Of a stretch of DNA of 64,000 bases, positions 14,110-26,479 are shown piece after piece. The stretch is from assembly GCA_003508835.1 (NCBI GenBank), contig PUFA01000062.1, positions 968,001 through 1,032,000 of the forward strand, in the 5' to 3' direction. A program made the position numbers and the translations under genes. The notes beneath the pieces were generated by a model that worked only from the letters and a program-made list of their open reading frames with translations, ran no database searches and had not been told where the DNA came from. This stretch comes from Eonycteris spelaea (Eukaryota; Chordata; Mammalia; Chiroptera; Pteropodidae). Position 1 is the stretch's first letter. Each line of letters begins with the position of its first letter.

Positions 14110-14940
14110 CTTAATAACTATCTATCCTGGAGATTGTTCCCTGTGTACTGAGAAAAGATATACTTCTGATTTAGGATAGAATGTTCTCTTAATATGTTGT
14201 TTATCTGGCTTAATGTGTCCAGCCTAGGTTCCTTATAGGTTTTCTGTGTGGATAATTTAGCCATTGATATAAGTGGCTGCATAAATGTTTACAATGGTTA
14301 TAGACTTGTTGGATTGATTCCTTTATCATTATGTAATGCCCTCCTTTGTCTCTTATCATAGCCTTTGTTTTAAAGCCTACTTTGTGTGATAGAAGTACAG
14401 CCACCCCAGGTTTCTTTCGCTTTGCATTTAACCAGAAAATGCTTTTTCATCCCTTCGCTCTCAGCTGTGTACGTTCTTCTATCTGAAGTGGGTCTTGTCA
14501 TTTTTTCAGCCACTCCATGCCTATTAATTGGAGAATTTAGTCCAGTTACATTTAAAGTAATTATTAATTGGTATGTACTTACTGACATTTTGTTGTTTTC
14601 TAGTTATTTTGTAATTCCTCTGTTCCTTTCTTCCGGCTTTCTTCTTTATGGTTTCATGATTTTCTTTAGTGGTATACTTAGATAACTTTCTCATTATCTT
14701 TTGTGTATCACTATAGGCTGTTGCTTTGTGATTACCATGAGGCTTACATAAAACCCATATTTATGTCTGTTTTAACAACTTAAGTTTATTTGTGGGGGCA
14801 GTTTCGGTGAGGTTCTATTAAAATTCTACTATAGCTCTCCAAGTCTTCTCCTGTATGTCCAAAATGGTCCCTTTTCATGATAATAAACTTGAACTCTTGT
14901 CTCCTTAGTACCATGAATCTACCAAAAAAAAAAAAAATCC
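11295..14940 (-). mobile_element. L1 element, 3' UTR and most of ORF2, antisense, degraded
   Basis: Runs from a 3' end (gaggtataattcaggtgtac, cttagtataatgccctcaag) through ORF2 in reverse: ccattgatctatgtgtctat, gttgaggatttttgcatcta, ggagaatttagtccagttac. The frames are broken throughout. A (TG)n has expanded inside it at 14071-14108. The 99-codon plus-strand frame at 14386 is antisense to ORF2. Confidence 0.88.
14071..14108. repeat. (TG)n microsatellite inside L1
   Basis: About 19 perfect TG units. Confidence 0.95.
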
Positions 14941-15489
14941 CAAACAAAAAACCTCAACTGTCCCATTAGGGAATTACTGCTAAGCTATTGCTCAAGGTAA
15001 CATCGATATTTAGCAAGTATAAGAGGAAAACCAGCTATGTAATGAGATTTTATTCCTTCTTCAAGAGATTTTAGTTCCTTAAGTCTCCAATTTTGCTTCC
15101 TTAGCTACACAAGGGTACAAAATCTCTGCTGGTTTTTCTGTCTGCAAAAAGCGTCTTTCAGCCTAATTAAAGACCAGCTTATTTTCAACTTTTTACCATA
15201 TATAGAGAATTTCTAAATGCTCCTCCCCCACACACAAAAAAGACATAAAATATTAATTCACATACCTAATGTTTCTACTTCTTTAGAATCTTGCTACCTT
15301 ATTCCTGTTTATATAAGCAGGAATAATTGTTCTTCAAGCTATTTCATTTTACCATGACTTTGTTTATTCATGTATATTTCAGTAGTGACTATGGGATATG
15401 GTGCAGGCACTGTTCGAGATGCTGGAAGTATAAACCTAAGACTCTGCACTGGCAGAGTTATATTCTACTAAAAGTAATTAGACCATTAA

Positions 15490-16640
15490 AATATATTTTA
15501 ATCAATGTGTAAGTTGTCAGGTGATGATAAGCCCTATGAAGTAAGAAGATAAAGGGTATGAACAGTGATGATGCCACTTTATGTGGCATGTTCAGAGACG
15601 TTTTGTCTGGTAAGGAGACATTTGATGGTGACCTACATAAAGTTGAGAGAGTAATCCACATGTAAGTCTGGGGCCAATGAGACCATGTTGCTGACAGAGT
15701 AGTAAGTACAAAGCTCTAAGGTGTTTTCATGCCGGTGATTTTGAGAAACATGTATAGTTGTAGCTGAGCAAGGTGAGGAGCGGTAAGGGATGACAGAAGT
15801 AGCAATTGGTATGTTGGAACCTATCACTTCAAGGATTGTGTTTATAAAGATATTCTTTTTTAAGTAATGGAAATAGAAAGCTATTTGGGGGTTTGTTAGG
15901 AGATGCATGAGTCTATTGCCATCATTCAGGTGAGAGATGATGGTGGCCTGAGAAATCTAACACAGGGTTTAAAAGTGTAGATTCCCAAGTGACAGTTCAA
16001 GTGCCAACTCTTTGAATCAGCTGGACAATTCTGTTGAGTTTTCCTGTACTTGTGAACTAGAAGTGGTAGAACTGTATGGACTGTACCAGAGTCCTAGCAA
16101 TGGCAGGAAAGAGTAGCATGGAAAGGATTAGAACCAGTAAAGAGCTCTAAGATATGGCATATTTGTGATGACAGTTGGACACTCAAGTGAAAAATGTGTT
16201 ACGCAGCCTGGAGCTCCATAGTCAGGTCCAGACCGAAGTTATATATATGGGATAGTTAGAAGATGTACTATATTGTAAACTGTGAGATTAGTTGAGTTCC
16301 TCTAGAAGTTAGGCTACGCAAAGATGAGTATCCAGTAGGGGATCTGAGAAGACTAACTGAGAAAGGAAGAAAACCATTAAGTCCTGGACACCAGTTCTAG
16401 AACGTATTCCATCAAAGAGGGCTGACCAACTGTATGAAATGCTATAGATGGAGATAGGTCAAGTGTGAGCATTTGAGTTGGCAATGAGGTGTTTCTGACC
16501 TTTGCAGGAGCAGTTATTGTAGAACAGTGGGAAACAAAATGCTGAATGAAGAGGGGTCAGAGAGAATGGTAGGGGGGTAAAAAAAAAACAGAAGGTGGCA
16601 AGTAGACACATTTTACCGAGTTTTGCTGTGAACAGGAAAC
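15490..16640 (-). mobile_element. Old L2-like interspersed repeat, antisense
   Basis: Contains aggtgagagatgatggtggc, tggagctccatagtcagg and atcaaagagggctgaccaac. These resemble a mammal-wide repeat that I read as antisense L2. The family is uncertain and the copy is diverged. Confidence 0.4.
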
Positions 16641-17220
16641 AAGAGGCAATAGCTGCAAGGAAGAGAAGATCCCTTCCAATGAGATACAGATGCTACTTTT
16701 ATGTGATGAAGGTTACTATAGATCCAGTTTCTAGTTGTAAGATCATGACAAGGCTCATCTGGATTGATTGAAATGACTTCTGTTCTCTCCCTTGTCTGGT
16801 GAATGCTCAGCTATTCAACCGAAGGCCTGAGTTATTCTTTGAAAGAATGAACAATACTCTCTGTCAGGTGTGAAAGATCAGCATCTTCACTCTGCTGAAA
16901 TGGTGGTTCTTGATGTCAAAGAACTATAATCTTTAATAGAAGCACAAAACTATCATTGTGCTGAGCCACAATTTTGAATCGTTTCTGCTGTATTATTTTA
17001 GAGTTTCAAGTTATTCAGGTAGCTTACTTCTAAGTAATTACATTTCAACATGGCTTCATTAATCATAACTAACTCATTCATTAATCATCACTAACTCTGA
17101 CGTAATGCTTATAAAGGAATTAAGACTTGGGGCAGTAAGAGTGCAAGGACTGATACTTAAAACACCAGGAGTATTCTGCTCGTCTGATATCTGTGTTAAC
17201 AGATGAACATAGAAGTGTGG

Positions 17221-17625
17221 TGTATTCGTTTCCTAGGGCTGCCAAAACCAAATTCCATAGACTGGGTGACTAAACAATAGAAATTTTCTTACGGTTCTGG
17301 AGGCTGTAAGTCCAAGATCAAGGTGTTGGCAGGTTTGGTTTCATATGAGGCTTCTCTCCTTGGCTTATAGCTAGCTACCTTCTTGCTGTATCCTTACATG
17401 GCCTTTCCCCTGTATACACACATTTCTGTTTCTTTGTGTCTGAATTGCTTCTTATGAAGATACCAGTCAGATTTGAGTAGGTCCTGCCCTAATAACCTCA
17501 TTTTAACTTAATAATCTCTTTAAAGGCCCCATCTCCAAATACTCTACATTTTGAGGTACTAGCAGTAGGGTTTAAACATATGGATTTGTGGGGGGTGGGG
17601 AGGAAATACAATTCATTCCACAATC
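17221..17625 (-). mobile_element. ERVL-MaLR solo LTR (MLT1/MST type), reverse orientation
   Basis: Starts tgtattcgtttcctagggct, the reverse of the usual LTR 3' end. It continues ggttctggaggctgtaagtc and cttacatggcctttcccctg. It is bounded by a 5-bp direct repeat, tgtgg, at 17216-17220 and 17626-17630. Confidence 0.85.
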
Positions 17626-17630
17626 TGTGG

Positions 17631-18978
17631 TAACCTGTTCTATTAGTACAAGACATATTTTTAAAGGAATGAGGAAAAAAACTGTTAGAAGCAATTTGAA
17701 AACCAGTATTAATAAGTGTTCAGTTAGAAGTGTTCAATGAGAGCTAGAAAAACTAATATATTAATAACTTTTACTAAACCTCTGAGACAGATATGTGAAT
17801 ATACACACACAGAGACATTAGTCATCACAAAAAGCCTAAAAAATAGGTGTCACCCAACATTTTGGATGATGACATTTAGATACTAAACTTTAATTCAGTA
17901 ATTCACAAAAGTAAATTAAATCTGTAGAGATATCTGAATTATTAAAAACTATACATTCTACAAATAGTAGCAAAGAAGATGGGTTTATACAGTATAATTT
18001 AGACATATTCAACAAAAAAAAATGCTAAATTATGGAACATAAACGAGATGAATTTTAGTTACCTGTAAAAGTCATTTCGTGCTCTGTATTTCCAGATGAT
18101 TAGAGATAACTGTGATGATTGTACATATGACAGAAAACTGTTCACATTACAAACTTAATTCTGTGTTTTGGTATGTAAATGAAATAGGAAAAGTCTTGGT
18201 TTTGATGAAATAGTAAAAGTTAAAATCTTCTCCCCATAGTGATTATCAAAAGTACAAGAAACATGCAATTATTTGGATACTACAATCTGTCAAAACAAAT
18301 TTGATGCATTTTCAAAAATATTTCCTGTTACAATATATTTGTGTGATTTAGAATTAAAAATTCTCATATAAACAATATAAATTGGCAGCTAATATAGTTA
18401 TATATACAAGTCATATTTTTGCTTCAACAACTTTTGCTTAGTTTTGAAATCCCAGTGCCACTTCGATAATCAGGTAATGATTTGTTTAGAAGTCAAATAT
18501 TTAAAAGCCATGTCTAGTAATTAACTTTAAAGCTATAGCAATGAAAGCTAGAGTACCATCAATCTGTTTGTGCCATGTCTGTATATGTTCATCATTTAAA
18601 AACAGAACAATATTCGTATTGATGTATTTGGAAAAATATCAGAGGTAGTTTGAAGTATATATTCAAATTTTTAAAAAGGGAAAAAATCTATTTGATGTAT
18701 TTCATAATAACCTTCAACTTCTGAAAATAATAGCAAGTCACATTCAGGCGAACTTGTAAAACAATTTTAATTTTTACTCAAAATATGAGATGTTATCATT
18801 AGCCCTTACATTTGAAAAATGGAGACAATTATATAGGAAAGGAAGGGAAACAAAAGCTATTAGGTTTTAAGCTCGTTTCAAAAATACCCAGATAATACAA
18901 AAAAACTCGATACTTTCCCATTGTCCAACACTGTCAAACATATTGATTTTCATACATTTTCTTTATAACATATTACCA
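17631..18978. other. Intergenic sequence just downstream of ARAP2
   Basis: AT-rich with no recognised gene or repeat. A longer ARAP2 3' UTR could extend into its right part. Confidence 0.45.
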
Positions 18979-18984
18979 TTTATT
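18979..18984 (-). terminator. Candidate ARAP2 poly(A) signal (AATAAA)
   Basis: The plus strand reads tttatt, so the minus strand carries AATAAA. Downstream on the minus strand is a U/GU-rich stretch containing TATGTTTGACAGTGTTGG, as expected of a cleavage-stimulating element. Another AATAAA at 19585-19590 is the main competitor. Confidence 0.35.
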
Positions 18985-20572
18985 AGGAATAGTTTTAGAT
19001 TTTTTTCCTAAATATCATGAAGGCTCCCAAGTAGTACCACCTATTTCATAAACTGACCTGCAGTTTGTTTAATCCAATCTATTTGGATTGAAAGAATAAA
19101 TATCACATACCCAGGGGTCACATTTTATCCCCACGAAATATATTACAGTGAAGAAATTCATAGCATTTAACAGCATATTACTGTAATATGATTGGACTGA
19201 CAAAGTATGTGTCTGTGTATACAAATTCTGATAAGACACCTGAAAAGTAGAGGAGAAAAAAAGAAATTATAGGAATAAAGTTTAGCTACATAAACAAATT
19301 TTTAGATCAAAACTCACCAGATGTGATAAAATTCTAAACTGCTGAAAAGTACTGTCCCAAACATGAACTATAATTAGTATTATCTGGCTTAGGAAAATCA
19401 CCAGCACAGTAACTGATCTTCTGTGGAAGTAAAGATACAAGGCTTTGTCATTATTCGTTAGGCACAGGAAGGAGACTACTACTTCATTAAGGAAAAAATC
19501 TAGATTTGAACTGGTAGCCCACCAGAGTGTAGCAGAGTTAAATCATCTCCCACCATAAAATGGCCATATGCTGTATACTTCCAGTTTATTCTAACACTGC
19601 AAAGAAGCAAATTACCACCTTACTTAAAATAACAAGAAATGAACAAAGTGAAGCAATAACAAAAGAAAAAAAAAAAGTAAAACAATACAAAAATAAATCA
19701 ATAATAACAAAACCCTGGGATGATGAATTTTGTTCGTACCAAAACAATAGTAAGAAGCTCGTAATTTCTTATACGTGGCAGCAGTGCAAATAGCATATAG
19801 GTCATGTGTACACAATCTCTTCAATGCAGTGCAAGTTTCTTAACAGCCACCTACAAAGAACTGAAGTGTAGTGAATGTATACAGTGGCTGGTTGACTAGC
19901 ACTATAAATAAGAACGGCCAGTGCCATTATGTTTGCTGGCTGAACATTACTCTTGGGCAACACTTAGTCACTAGAGTTTCTTCTTAACAAGCAGTTTCTC
20001 ATTAACAAGTTCTCGTCAATAGTGAACTCGAATAAATCTTTACTGACCTCCTTGGTTTTTAGGACATTTGTTGACTCTCTGCCTCTTTTTAAACCCCAGT
20101 GTTGTTTAATAGGTAGCCACTAAAATAAATTCTTGCCCTTCCAACTTCCCTTTTTTCCCCCCCTATGATGGACCCCCCCTCTGTAAACCCTAAAAACAAG
20201 TAAACTTAATATACAAGGTTTCTCAAAGTGCAAAATGTGTTACATATAGCTTCATAAGCTTCATTTAAACAGCATTTAAATTATACAGTACAGTTTAAGA
20301 TTCCTGTTCATAAGTTATACCACTCAACAACCATTTAAAGTTCAGCCACAAAAACTAACCCAAGACCTTTTTACACAAGGTTAATATAGTTGAACTGTAC
20401 AAGCTTTGTTCAGGCCAAAATAATTAATCTTACATTTATCACATATACACATGTATTTTTAAAAGCTCTTTAAATGGTTACATATAGCAAGACAAACCAT
20501 GAATTATCTTGTAGTCTGACTTCTGATTTCCACACAAAAACTGTACACAATATAAAAAAATTACAATACAAT
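18979..20572 (-). other. ARAP2: ARAP2 3' untranslated region (left limit estimated)
   Basis: The sequence left of the TGA is free of recognisable repeats, unlike most of the window, as expected for an exonic 3' UTR. It holds AATAAA candidates on the minus strand at 19585-19590 and 18979-18984, and ATTAAA candidates near 19068 and 20105. It also has two G7 tracts in the RNA strand near 20157-20179. I chose the distal AATAAA as the end because a GU-rich stretch follows it within about 50 nt. The true end could be nearer or further. Confidence 0.5.
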
Positions 20573-20956
20573 TCATTTTATGTCTTTCTGCAAGCTCTGC
20601 TCACCCGGTGACTCTTTCGGGAGAGTTCTTGACCGCTGCAGAACCATGCTAAGTTCTTCAATGACCTTTGATGGCAACTTATTATCAGGTTCCAAAACAG
20701 CTTTGCCATTGGTATCCTCAGTCTTCCTCACTGTCTTTAGGCCTTTATGGCCTTTTTGCTGCCCACAAAGGACCTCAGCCTCTGTGTCCTCGAGACAGTT
20801 GAAACTCCTATGTTTTCTGGTTCGATTTCGAAGTTTATCGTCCCTGTGCTCCAGGCAATGGGCCACAATGGAGGCTCTTTCCTTTAACGTGCTGTCCCCA
20901 GACTCTTGATCATGCTTCTCACTGAGCCGCAGCTTTTCGAGTTCTGCCTTTGCACT
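20573..20956 (-). CDS. ARAP2: ARAP2 terminal coding exon, charged C-terminal tail with stop codon
   Basis: The last coding part is 384 nt: 127 codons plus TGA. It encodes visible residues 236-362, from SAKAELEKLRLSEKHDQESG to the C-terminal QSLQKDIK. The first 30 residues look like a short coiled coil (AELEKLRLSEKHDQE). A basic stretch follows (HRDDKLRNRTRKHRSFN), then a helical motif, KVIEELSMVLQRSRTLPKE, close to the end. The acceptor is TTGTATTTTAG. No further exon is needed, since the frame stops cleanly inside a long exon that continues into the 3' UTR. Open frames on the opposite strand of this exon are shadows. Confidence 0.96.
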   Translation of the reverse strand, partial: SAKAELEKLRLSEKHDQESGDSTLKERASIVAHCLEHRDDKLRNRTRKHRSFNCLEDTEAEVLCGQQKGHKGLKTVRKTEDTNGKAVLEPDNKLPSKVIEELSMVLQRSRTLPKESPGEQSLQKDIK

Positions 20957-21530
20957 CTAAAATACAACAAAATGTCTCACAGAAAGCCAAATTTGGCATA
21001 ATTTAAGTTTTAAAAAATACATTCCATATGAAAGCTAATGTTTCTTATATTAGAGTTTATTTCTATGATTTAGGTTCTAACTTTACTTTGACACAAATGG
21101 CATGTCCGAATTTATATACTGATCTTAGAGCTACACAATCAACTAAAATGTAGACCATGGAAATTCGATTCAACATGCATTTAACACAGCACTTCAAAGA
21201 TGTCTTTCAGGTTATTTAAATGGACTCATTTCAAACTTGCCTCTTTTAATTCACTTCTGCATGGATGTGTCGCATGTTTGTGCATCTGTAATTCCTACAG
21301 TGTCGTAATCACGGCACTAAGAAAAAAGGTGGCCATGTGAGTCAGGGAAATGCTCTGTACTACAGCCCCCTTTTTGAGATTTACAATACACAAAGTATTA
21401 TGGCAGAGAAATCTGTTTAATTTTTCTCTTTTTTTTCCTGTTCCAAAAATATTTAGTGAAATCTTTCCTCCCACATAATATCTATTAGCATTCCACAGAT
21501 ATATTTTTAAAACACTAAAATGTTTATACA

Positions 21531-21554
21531 CACACACACACACACACACACACT
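21531..21554. repeat. (CA)n microsatellite
   Basis: About 12 CA units in an ARAP2 intron. A second, shorter (CA)n lies at 21850-21872, inside L1. Confidence 0.93.
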
Positions 21555-21654
21555 TTTGTATCAGTGGATTAGAGTACACATTCATTCAGTAAACTATAAG
21601 GGCTTACATATACTAGAGCTCCATTGTGACAACACTTGCAAAGGTACACATTAA

Positions 21655-22590
21655 TTTTTTCTCTCAATTAGAAATGACATTAGTTTCAGGTGTACAACAT
21701 AATGACTAGACATTTATATACCTTAGGAAGTGATTACCTATTAAGTCTAGTAGCCATTTCATACCATACATAGTTACTAGAATATTATTGACTATATTTC
21801 CTATGCTGTACTTTGTATCTCTTACTGTTTTATAACTGGTGGTTTATACACACACACACACACACGCACACCACATCTTCTTTATCCTTTCATCTGTTGA
21901 TGGACAGACACTTAGTTGCTTCACTACCTTGGGTGTTGTAAATAATGTTGCAGTGAACATAGTGGTGTATCTATTCAAATTAGTATTTTGGATATATTTG
22001 AATAAATACCCAAAATAGAATTGCTAAGTCATATGATAGTTCTATTTTTAATTATTTTGAGGAACCTCCATATTGTTTTCCATGGCGGCTACAAATTTAC
22101 AATCCCACCAACAGTGCATGAGGGTTCCCTTTTCTTCATACGCTCATTAACACTTAAGAGCCATTCTTACAGGTAATAGCTCGTGATTTTAATTTGTTTC
22201 CTTGATGACTAGTGATGTTGAGCATCTTTTCATATGTCTACTGGACATCTGTATGTTCTCTTTGTAGAAATGTCTATTTGGGTCTTCTCATTTTTTAATC
22301 AGATTTTTGTTTTTGGTGTTGTATGAGTTCTTTATATATTTTGGATAACTCCTTATTGGATGTATCACTGGCAAACATCTCCTATTCAATAGATTTTTTT
22401 TTTTTCATTTTGGTGGTTTCTTTTGCTGTGCAAAGCTTTGTAGTGTGATGTAGTCCCATTTATTTTTTCCCTTGTCTGAGAAGATATATCCAAAAAAATA
22501 TTAATAAACGTAATGTCAGAGTCTACTACCTCTGTTTTCTTCTAGTTTTGTGATTAGGAGGAAAGATTTTCAATTTTTACCAGTTTTGTT
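21655..22590 (-). mobile_element. 5'-truncated L1 3' end
   Basis: Antisense order: agtttcaggtgtacaacata, then cttcactaccttgggtgttg, then aatcccaccaacagtgcatg, then tgtgatgtagtcccattta. These are L1 3' UTR and the end of ORF2. It has the same orientation as ARAP2. Confidence 0.88.
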
Positions 22591-24089
22591 TAAATACTTT
22601 TAAAACTTTCAACATTGTAACATTTTAAAATTCTGCTATGAATCAGCACTTCACGACATTTGAATTTAAAAAAAAAGTCTTGGTTTAACTACTCATAAAC
22701 TTTTCACTAATTAGTATTTCATGGAATTATGTTAAGAGCTTTTAGGAATTTCTTCAGAGTTTGTTCATCAGCTTTCTGGTCTTAAGTATGCCAAAAAAAG
22801 GTCTCTGAAATTCTGGATTTGGGATTAAGTAACAAACTATTACATATTCAATTATCCCAATTCTTTACTGGATACTAGTTAATGTATTTTGATCATAATG
22901 GCATTTTTTTCTCTGCTCCATAACTGATCCTAAAGTAATGTCAGGAGAAGCAGGGGTTATAATAGGGCATATCTACTCCCTATATAAGCTTCATTTGTTA
23001 AACCTGTGTCTTCTAACTGGGTTCCTAGGAAATGTGACCCTTGGAATTTAAGATTCTAGATTAGCTAAAGAATCTATCGTTTTTCAGAGCAGCTTATTAC
23101 CAAGAAAACCTGTAAGTGCAGAAAGGCAGGAGGGACAAGCTCACAATTTCCTGGAGTCTTATACTTCTCCTTGACTGCATCAGAACAGAAGGACCAGGTA
23201 GGCCACAAAGGTAATTAGCCATTATTTTCAAAACTTTTATGCAAGAGGAATATTACAGTGGGATTAATGTTCACGGAAAGATAGGCATGGGACAATATTT
23301 TTAAAAATCTGATCATTAAATTAAAATGCCTTTGTCTTTCAAAAGATAAGCTGTTTGAATATTTTGCTTTCGAAACAGAAATAATTCCAAACCTAGCTTC
23401 TAAGAAGAAATATCTGTTACACGCTTTTCTTTTTGCTTTGAGGGACTCGATAAAGGCTCTGAAACATGCATTAGTCCCAAAGTATCTAATGAGTTTTGAG
23501 TGTAGACAGCCTATGTCCTTTCCTGAAGAGACTGAACTTCAAGATTAATGACACTTGTGTTCTCCGTGCCCCTCAAGGTGAGAAGAAAAACAAGTAGCAG
23601 CCAAAGACACTTGCCCAATCTTCTCTATTGATGGTCAGGGGTCATCTCGCAGTTGCTTAAATTAAGTAGGACACTCCTTGGTTCTCACACCTCTGGAATC
23701 TGATTGTGTTACTAAAAAGTCTAGTTCCCCTGGCTCCAGACACATTCTGCCATGGGCTCCTTCTCAGGTTGTAAGACGTTAACTTGTGATTTTACTACCA
23801 GAATTTCCAACATATTTAAAATTACTCGGCTATTTTAGGGATAAGAAAATAAGTGGTATTGTGCATATTTAATTGGGTGGTTATTAAAACTAATCATTTA
23901 AGTTCAAAAAATAAACTTCAAAAAGTGCCATAGGGTTATCTATATTTTCTCGATGTGACTTTTCTTACGCTTTTCAAAGTGATTATTCCAGTACTTTTGA
24001 AGCCAATGATGTGTTTTAATGCACTTAATCACAGTAAGACATAAAACAAATACTATAATTAATATAAAAGAACTAAAATCCTATCCTAC

Positions 24090-24224
24090 CTCGATGTTTC
24101 TCCGGGCTTGGGTTGCATTTTTCTCCTGCTGAATGGGAATTAGAGGCAAACCTCCGATTTTGGGATTTTTGGTTATAGAACGTTTTCGTTCCTTTCCAGC
24201 TGGTGGCCGTATATCATTTTCATG
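24090..24224 (-). CDS. ARAP2: ARAP2 coding exon, proline- and lysine-rich linker after the fifth PH domain
   Basis: This 135-nt exon holds 45 whole codons (visible residues 191-235). It starts HENDIRPPAGKERKRSITKN, then PKIGGLPLIPIQQEKNATQ, and ends ARRNIE. It is a basic, low-complexity linker with short Pro motifs, outside the folded PH domain. The acceptor is TTGTGTTTCCACAG and the donor is ATCGAG/GTAGGATAGG. The open frame extends 31 codons upstream of the acceptor into intron, which should not be taken as coding. Phase is 0 on both sides, so the exon could be skipped in frame. Confidence 0.94.
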
Positions 24225-25861
24225 CTGTGGAAACACAATTGCTTGCTGTTGGTGTGCGATTTTATTATGTGGTGTACACCATGTTATGTGGTCACTTGAC
24301 TCCTTTCCCATACATCCAAATAGAATGATCTGCTTTCCATGAGAATGTCATCTGTAATTAGATGCAACTCTGGCGGCAGCATCGCTCGAGGAGGTAAAAC
24401 TCTTAAGTGGACTGAGCTTTGAGGTCTCAGTTCAATTTCTAAGTTTCAAATACATGCCTTGTCTAACTACTTATCAAACTGAAAGGGGGAAATATTTAAG
24501 AAAACTGGGAAATCTCTTTGTGAGAGAAAAATAACACACTTGTGTACATTTCTAGGCTTTATATCAAAGTAACTATACATTCACATTTTCTCTACCATAG
24601 CTGACTTTAGTGTGAACATAATAATTTGACCTTGTATACCCCAAGTCAATCTAAGGCATGTCTTTCAGAAAATTAGCCTTACGTGTATGACCTTTTTCGT
24701 CTAATTGAAGACCAAAAAAATATCACCTTGTACACAGAAATTTATACTGAAAATCATTGTATAACAGGTGTGGCACATTTGTTCTCAAATTATTGACTAT
24801 GTGTTCTCGCGACTGTGCAATTACAGATATGGTTGGGGAAAAGATAATTTCGCAACTATGGAGAGAACTATCCATAGTAAAAAATATAAGCTCTTGAATC
24901 ATAAATCCTTGAGATATGCATATAAAAGTGAATCTACTCCTCAGGGTAGATTCACTTGTCAGAAGTTGGGAAAAGAAAATTGATTTTCAGACAACAATCT
25001 ATTAAAGAAATACAGAATACCAACTATAAAATGAGCAGCTTACAGATGTTATAATGAATGAAAAAACTTGGTAAACTATAGCTAAATGCCTACTCTTATT
25101 TTCCACTACTCAAGACTCAACAGATTTTTGTTCTTATATTGCAGTTAGTATTTTAATGTAGTATTTTACAGCACAGAATTCATTTCAACAAATGTTGACC
25201 TTATACAATAGCTAATTTACATTGAGTGGCATATGCTAGACTTCGTGCTTATCAATATACATATCTCCTTTAATCCTCGATCTTACAGTGTAGGTCCTAT
25301 TATTACTAGATGGTATATAAGATCTGCCCTTGAATTTTAGTGAAGAGTTTACTTTGGTTCAACAATTCTACCATAGTACATTATGCAATATTTCAATCAG
25401 AGGGAAAACTATAGGCTTCATAATATTATTTTTATGTCAAAGTCCCAAACTTGATAAAAATTTTGATATTATATAATAGGATGTTCCCAACATGTAAAGC
25501 TGAGAGAAAATTGGCTTGGAAGGAATTTGATAATCCTATGAATAATGTTTACACTTTTACTCAGATGTATCATACAGGTACTAAATGATATTTTGAGGAA
25601 CCAAAACAAAGCAAATGCATTTTTCAAACATTTCTCTTTCTGACATGATAAACAATGCTGAGTACTGGCTAATTAGTTTTTACTGGATTGATCCAAGAGG
25701 TATTTTTCCCTACAGTACAATCATTAGACCTTTTTGACATTTACAGTTATGTGTGACTTCAAAAGTTATACTGCGCGGATCATACAGCTGAGGATCACAC
25801 TTTCATTATTATAACCAATGATCACACCCCCAAATTTTCATTTCTCTCCCCTTTCTTTTCC

Positions 25862-26460
25862 CATAGCTTTACTGAGGAATAATTGATGAAACTGTAAGAT
25901 ATCTAAAGTATACAATGTGATGATTTGATACATGTCTAACATCATGAAAGGATTTCCCTCCATCAAGTCAATTAACACGTTCATCATCTATTTACCTATT
26001 TTAGTTTGGTGAAGATTCAAGTTTTACTTTCTTAACTTTAAATTATACAATAGAGTATTACCAACTATAGACACCATGTTATACATTAGATCCTCAGACC
26101 TTAGTCTCCTTATAACTGAAAGTTTTGTGCTTTTTTACAAATTTCCCTATTTTTCCCAGCAATCACTTTTCCGCTCTGTTTCTATGAGTTTGACGTTTTT
26201 TTTTTTTTTAGACTCCACATAGAAGTGATACCATGCAGTATTTGTCTTTCTCTGTCTGGCTTACTTCACTTGGTATAATGCCCTCCAGGTTTATCCATGC
26301 TATTGCAAAAGATAGGGTTTCCTTCTTTTTTAAGGCTGAATAATATTCTATTTTGTATATACACCACGTATTCTTGACCCATTTATCTGTCAAAGGACAC
26401 TTAGGTTATTTCCACACCTTGGCTATGGTGAATAATGCTGCAATGAACACGGGTCTGCCA
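25862..26460 (-). mobile_element. 5'-truncated L1 3' end
   Basis: Includes tttactgaggaataattgat, ttggtataatgccctccag and ggtgaataatgctgcaatga in antisense order, ending abruptly at an L2 segment. It lies in an ARAP2 intron. Confidence 0.88.
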
Positions 26461-26479
26461 CTCACTTTCTGATCTCTTG

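Larger units (their letters stand above)
20957..24089 (-). other. ARAP2 intron before the terminal exon
   Basis: Bounded by GTAGGATAGG at the right end and TTGTATTTTAG at the left. It contains a (CA)n near 21530, a 5'-truncated L1 3' end (about 21655-22590), and otherwise AT-rich sequence in which I recognise nothing. Confidence 0.85.

Noticed and set aside
14386..14685. 99-codon plus-strand frame with hydrophobic stretches
   Set aside because: It is antisense to L1 ORF2. The apparent membrane segments are the usual artefact of T-rich reverse L1 sequence.
20580..20909. 109-codon plus-strand frame
   Set aside because: It is a shadow of the ARAP2 terminal exon on the opposite strand.
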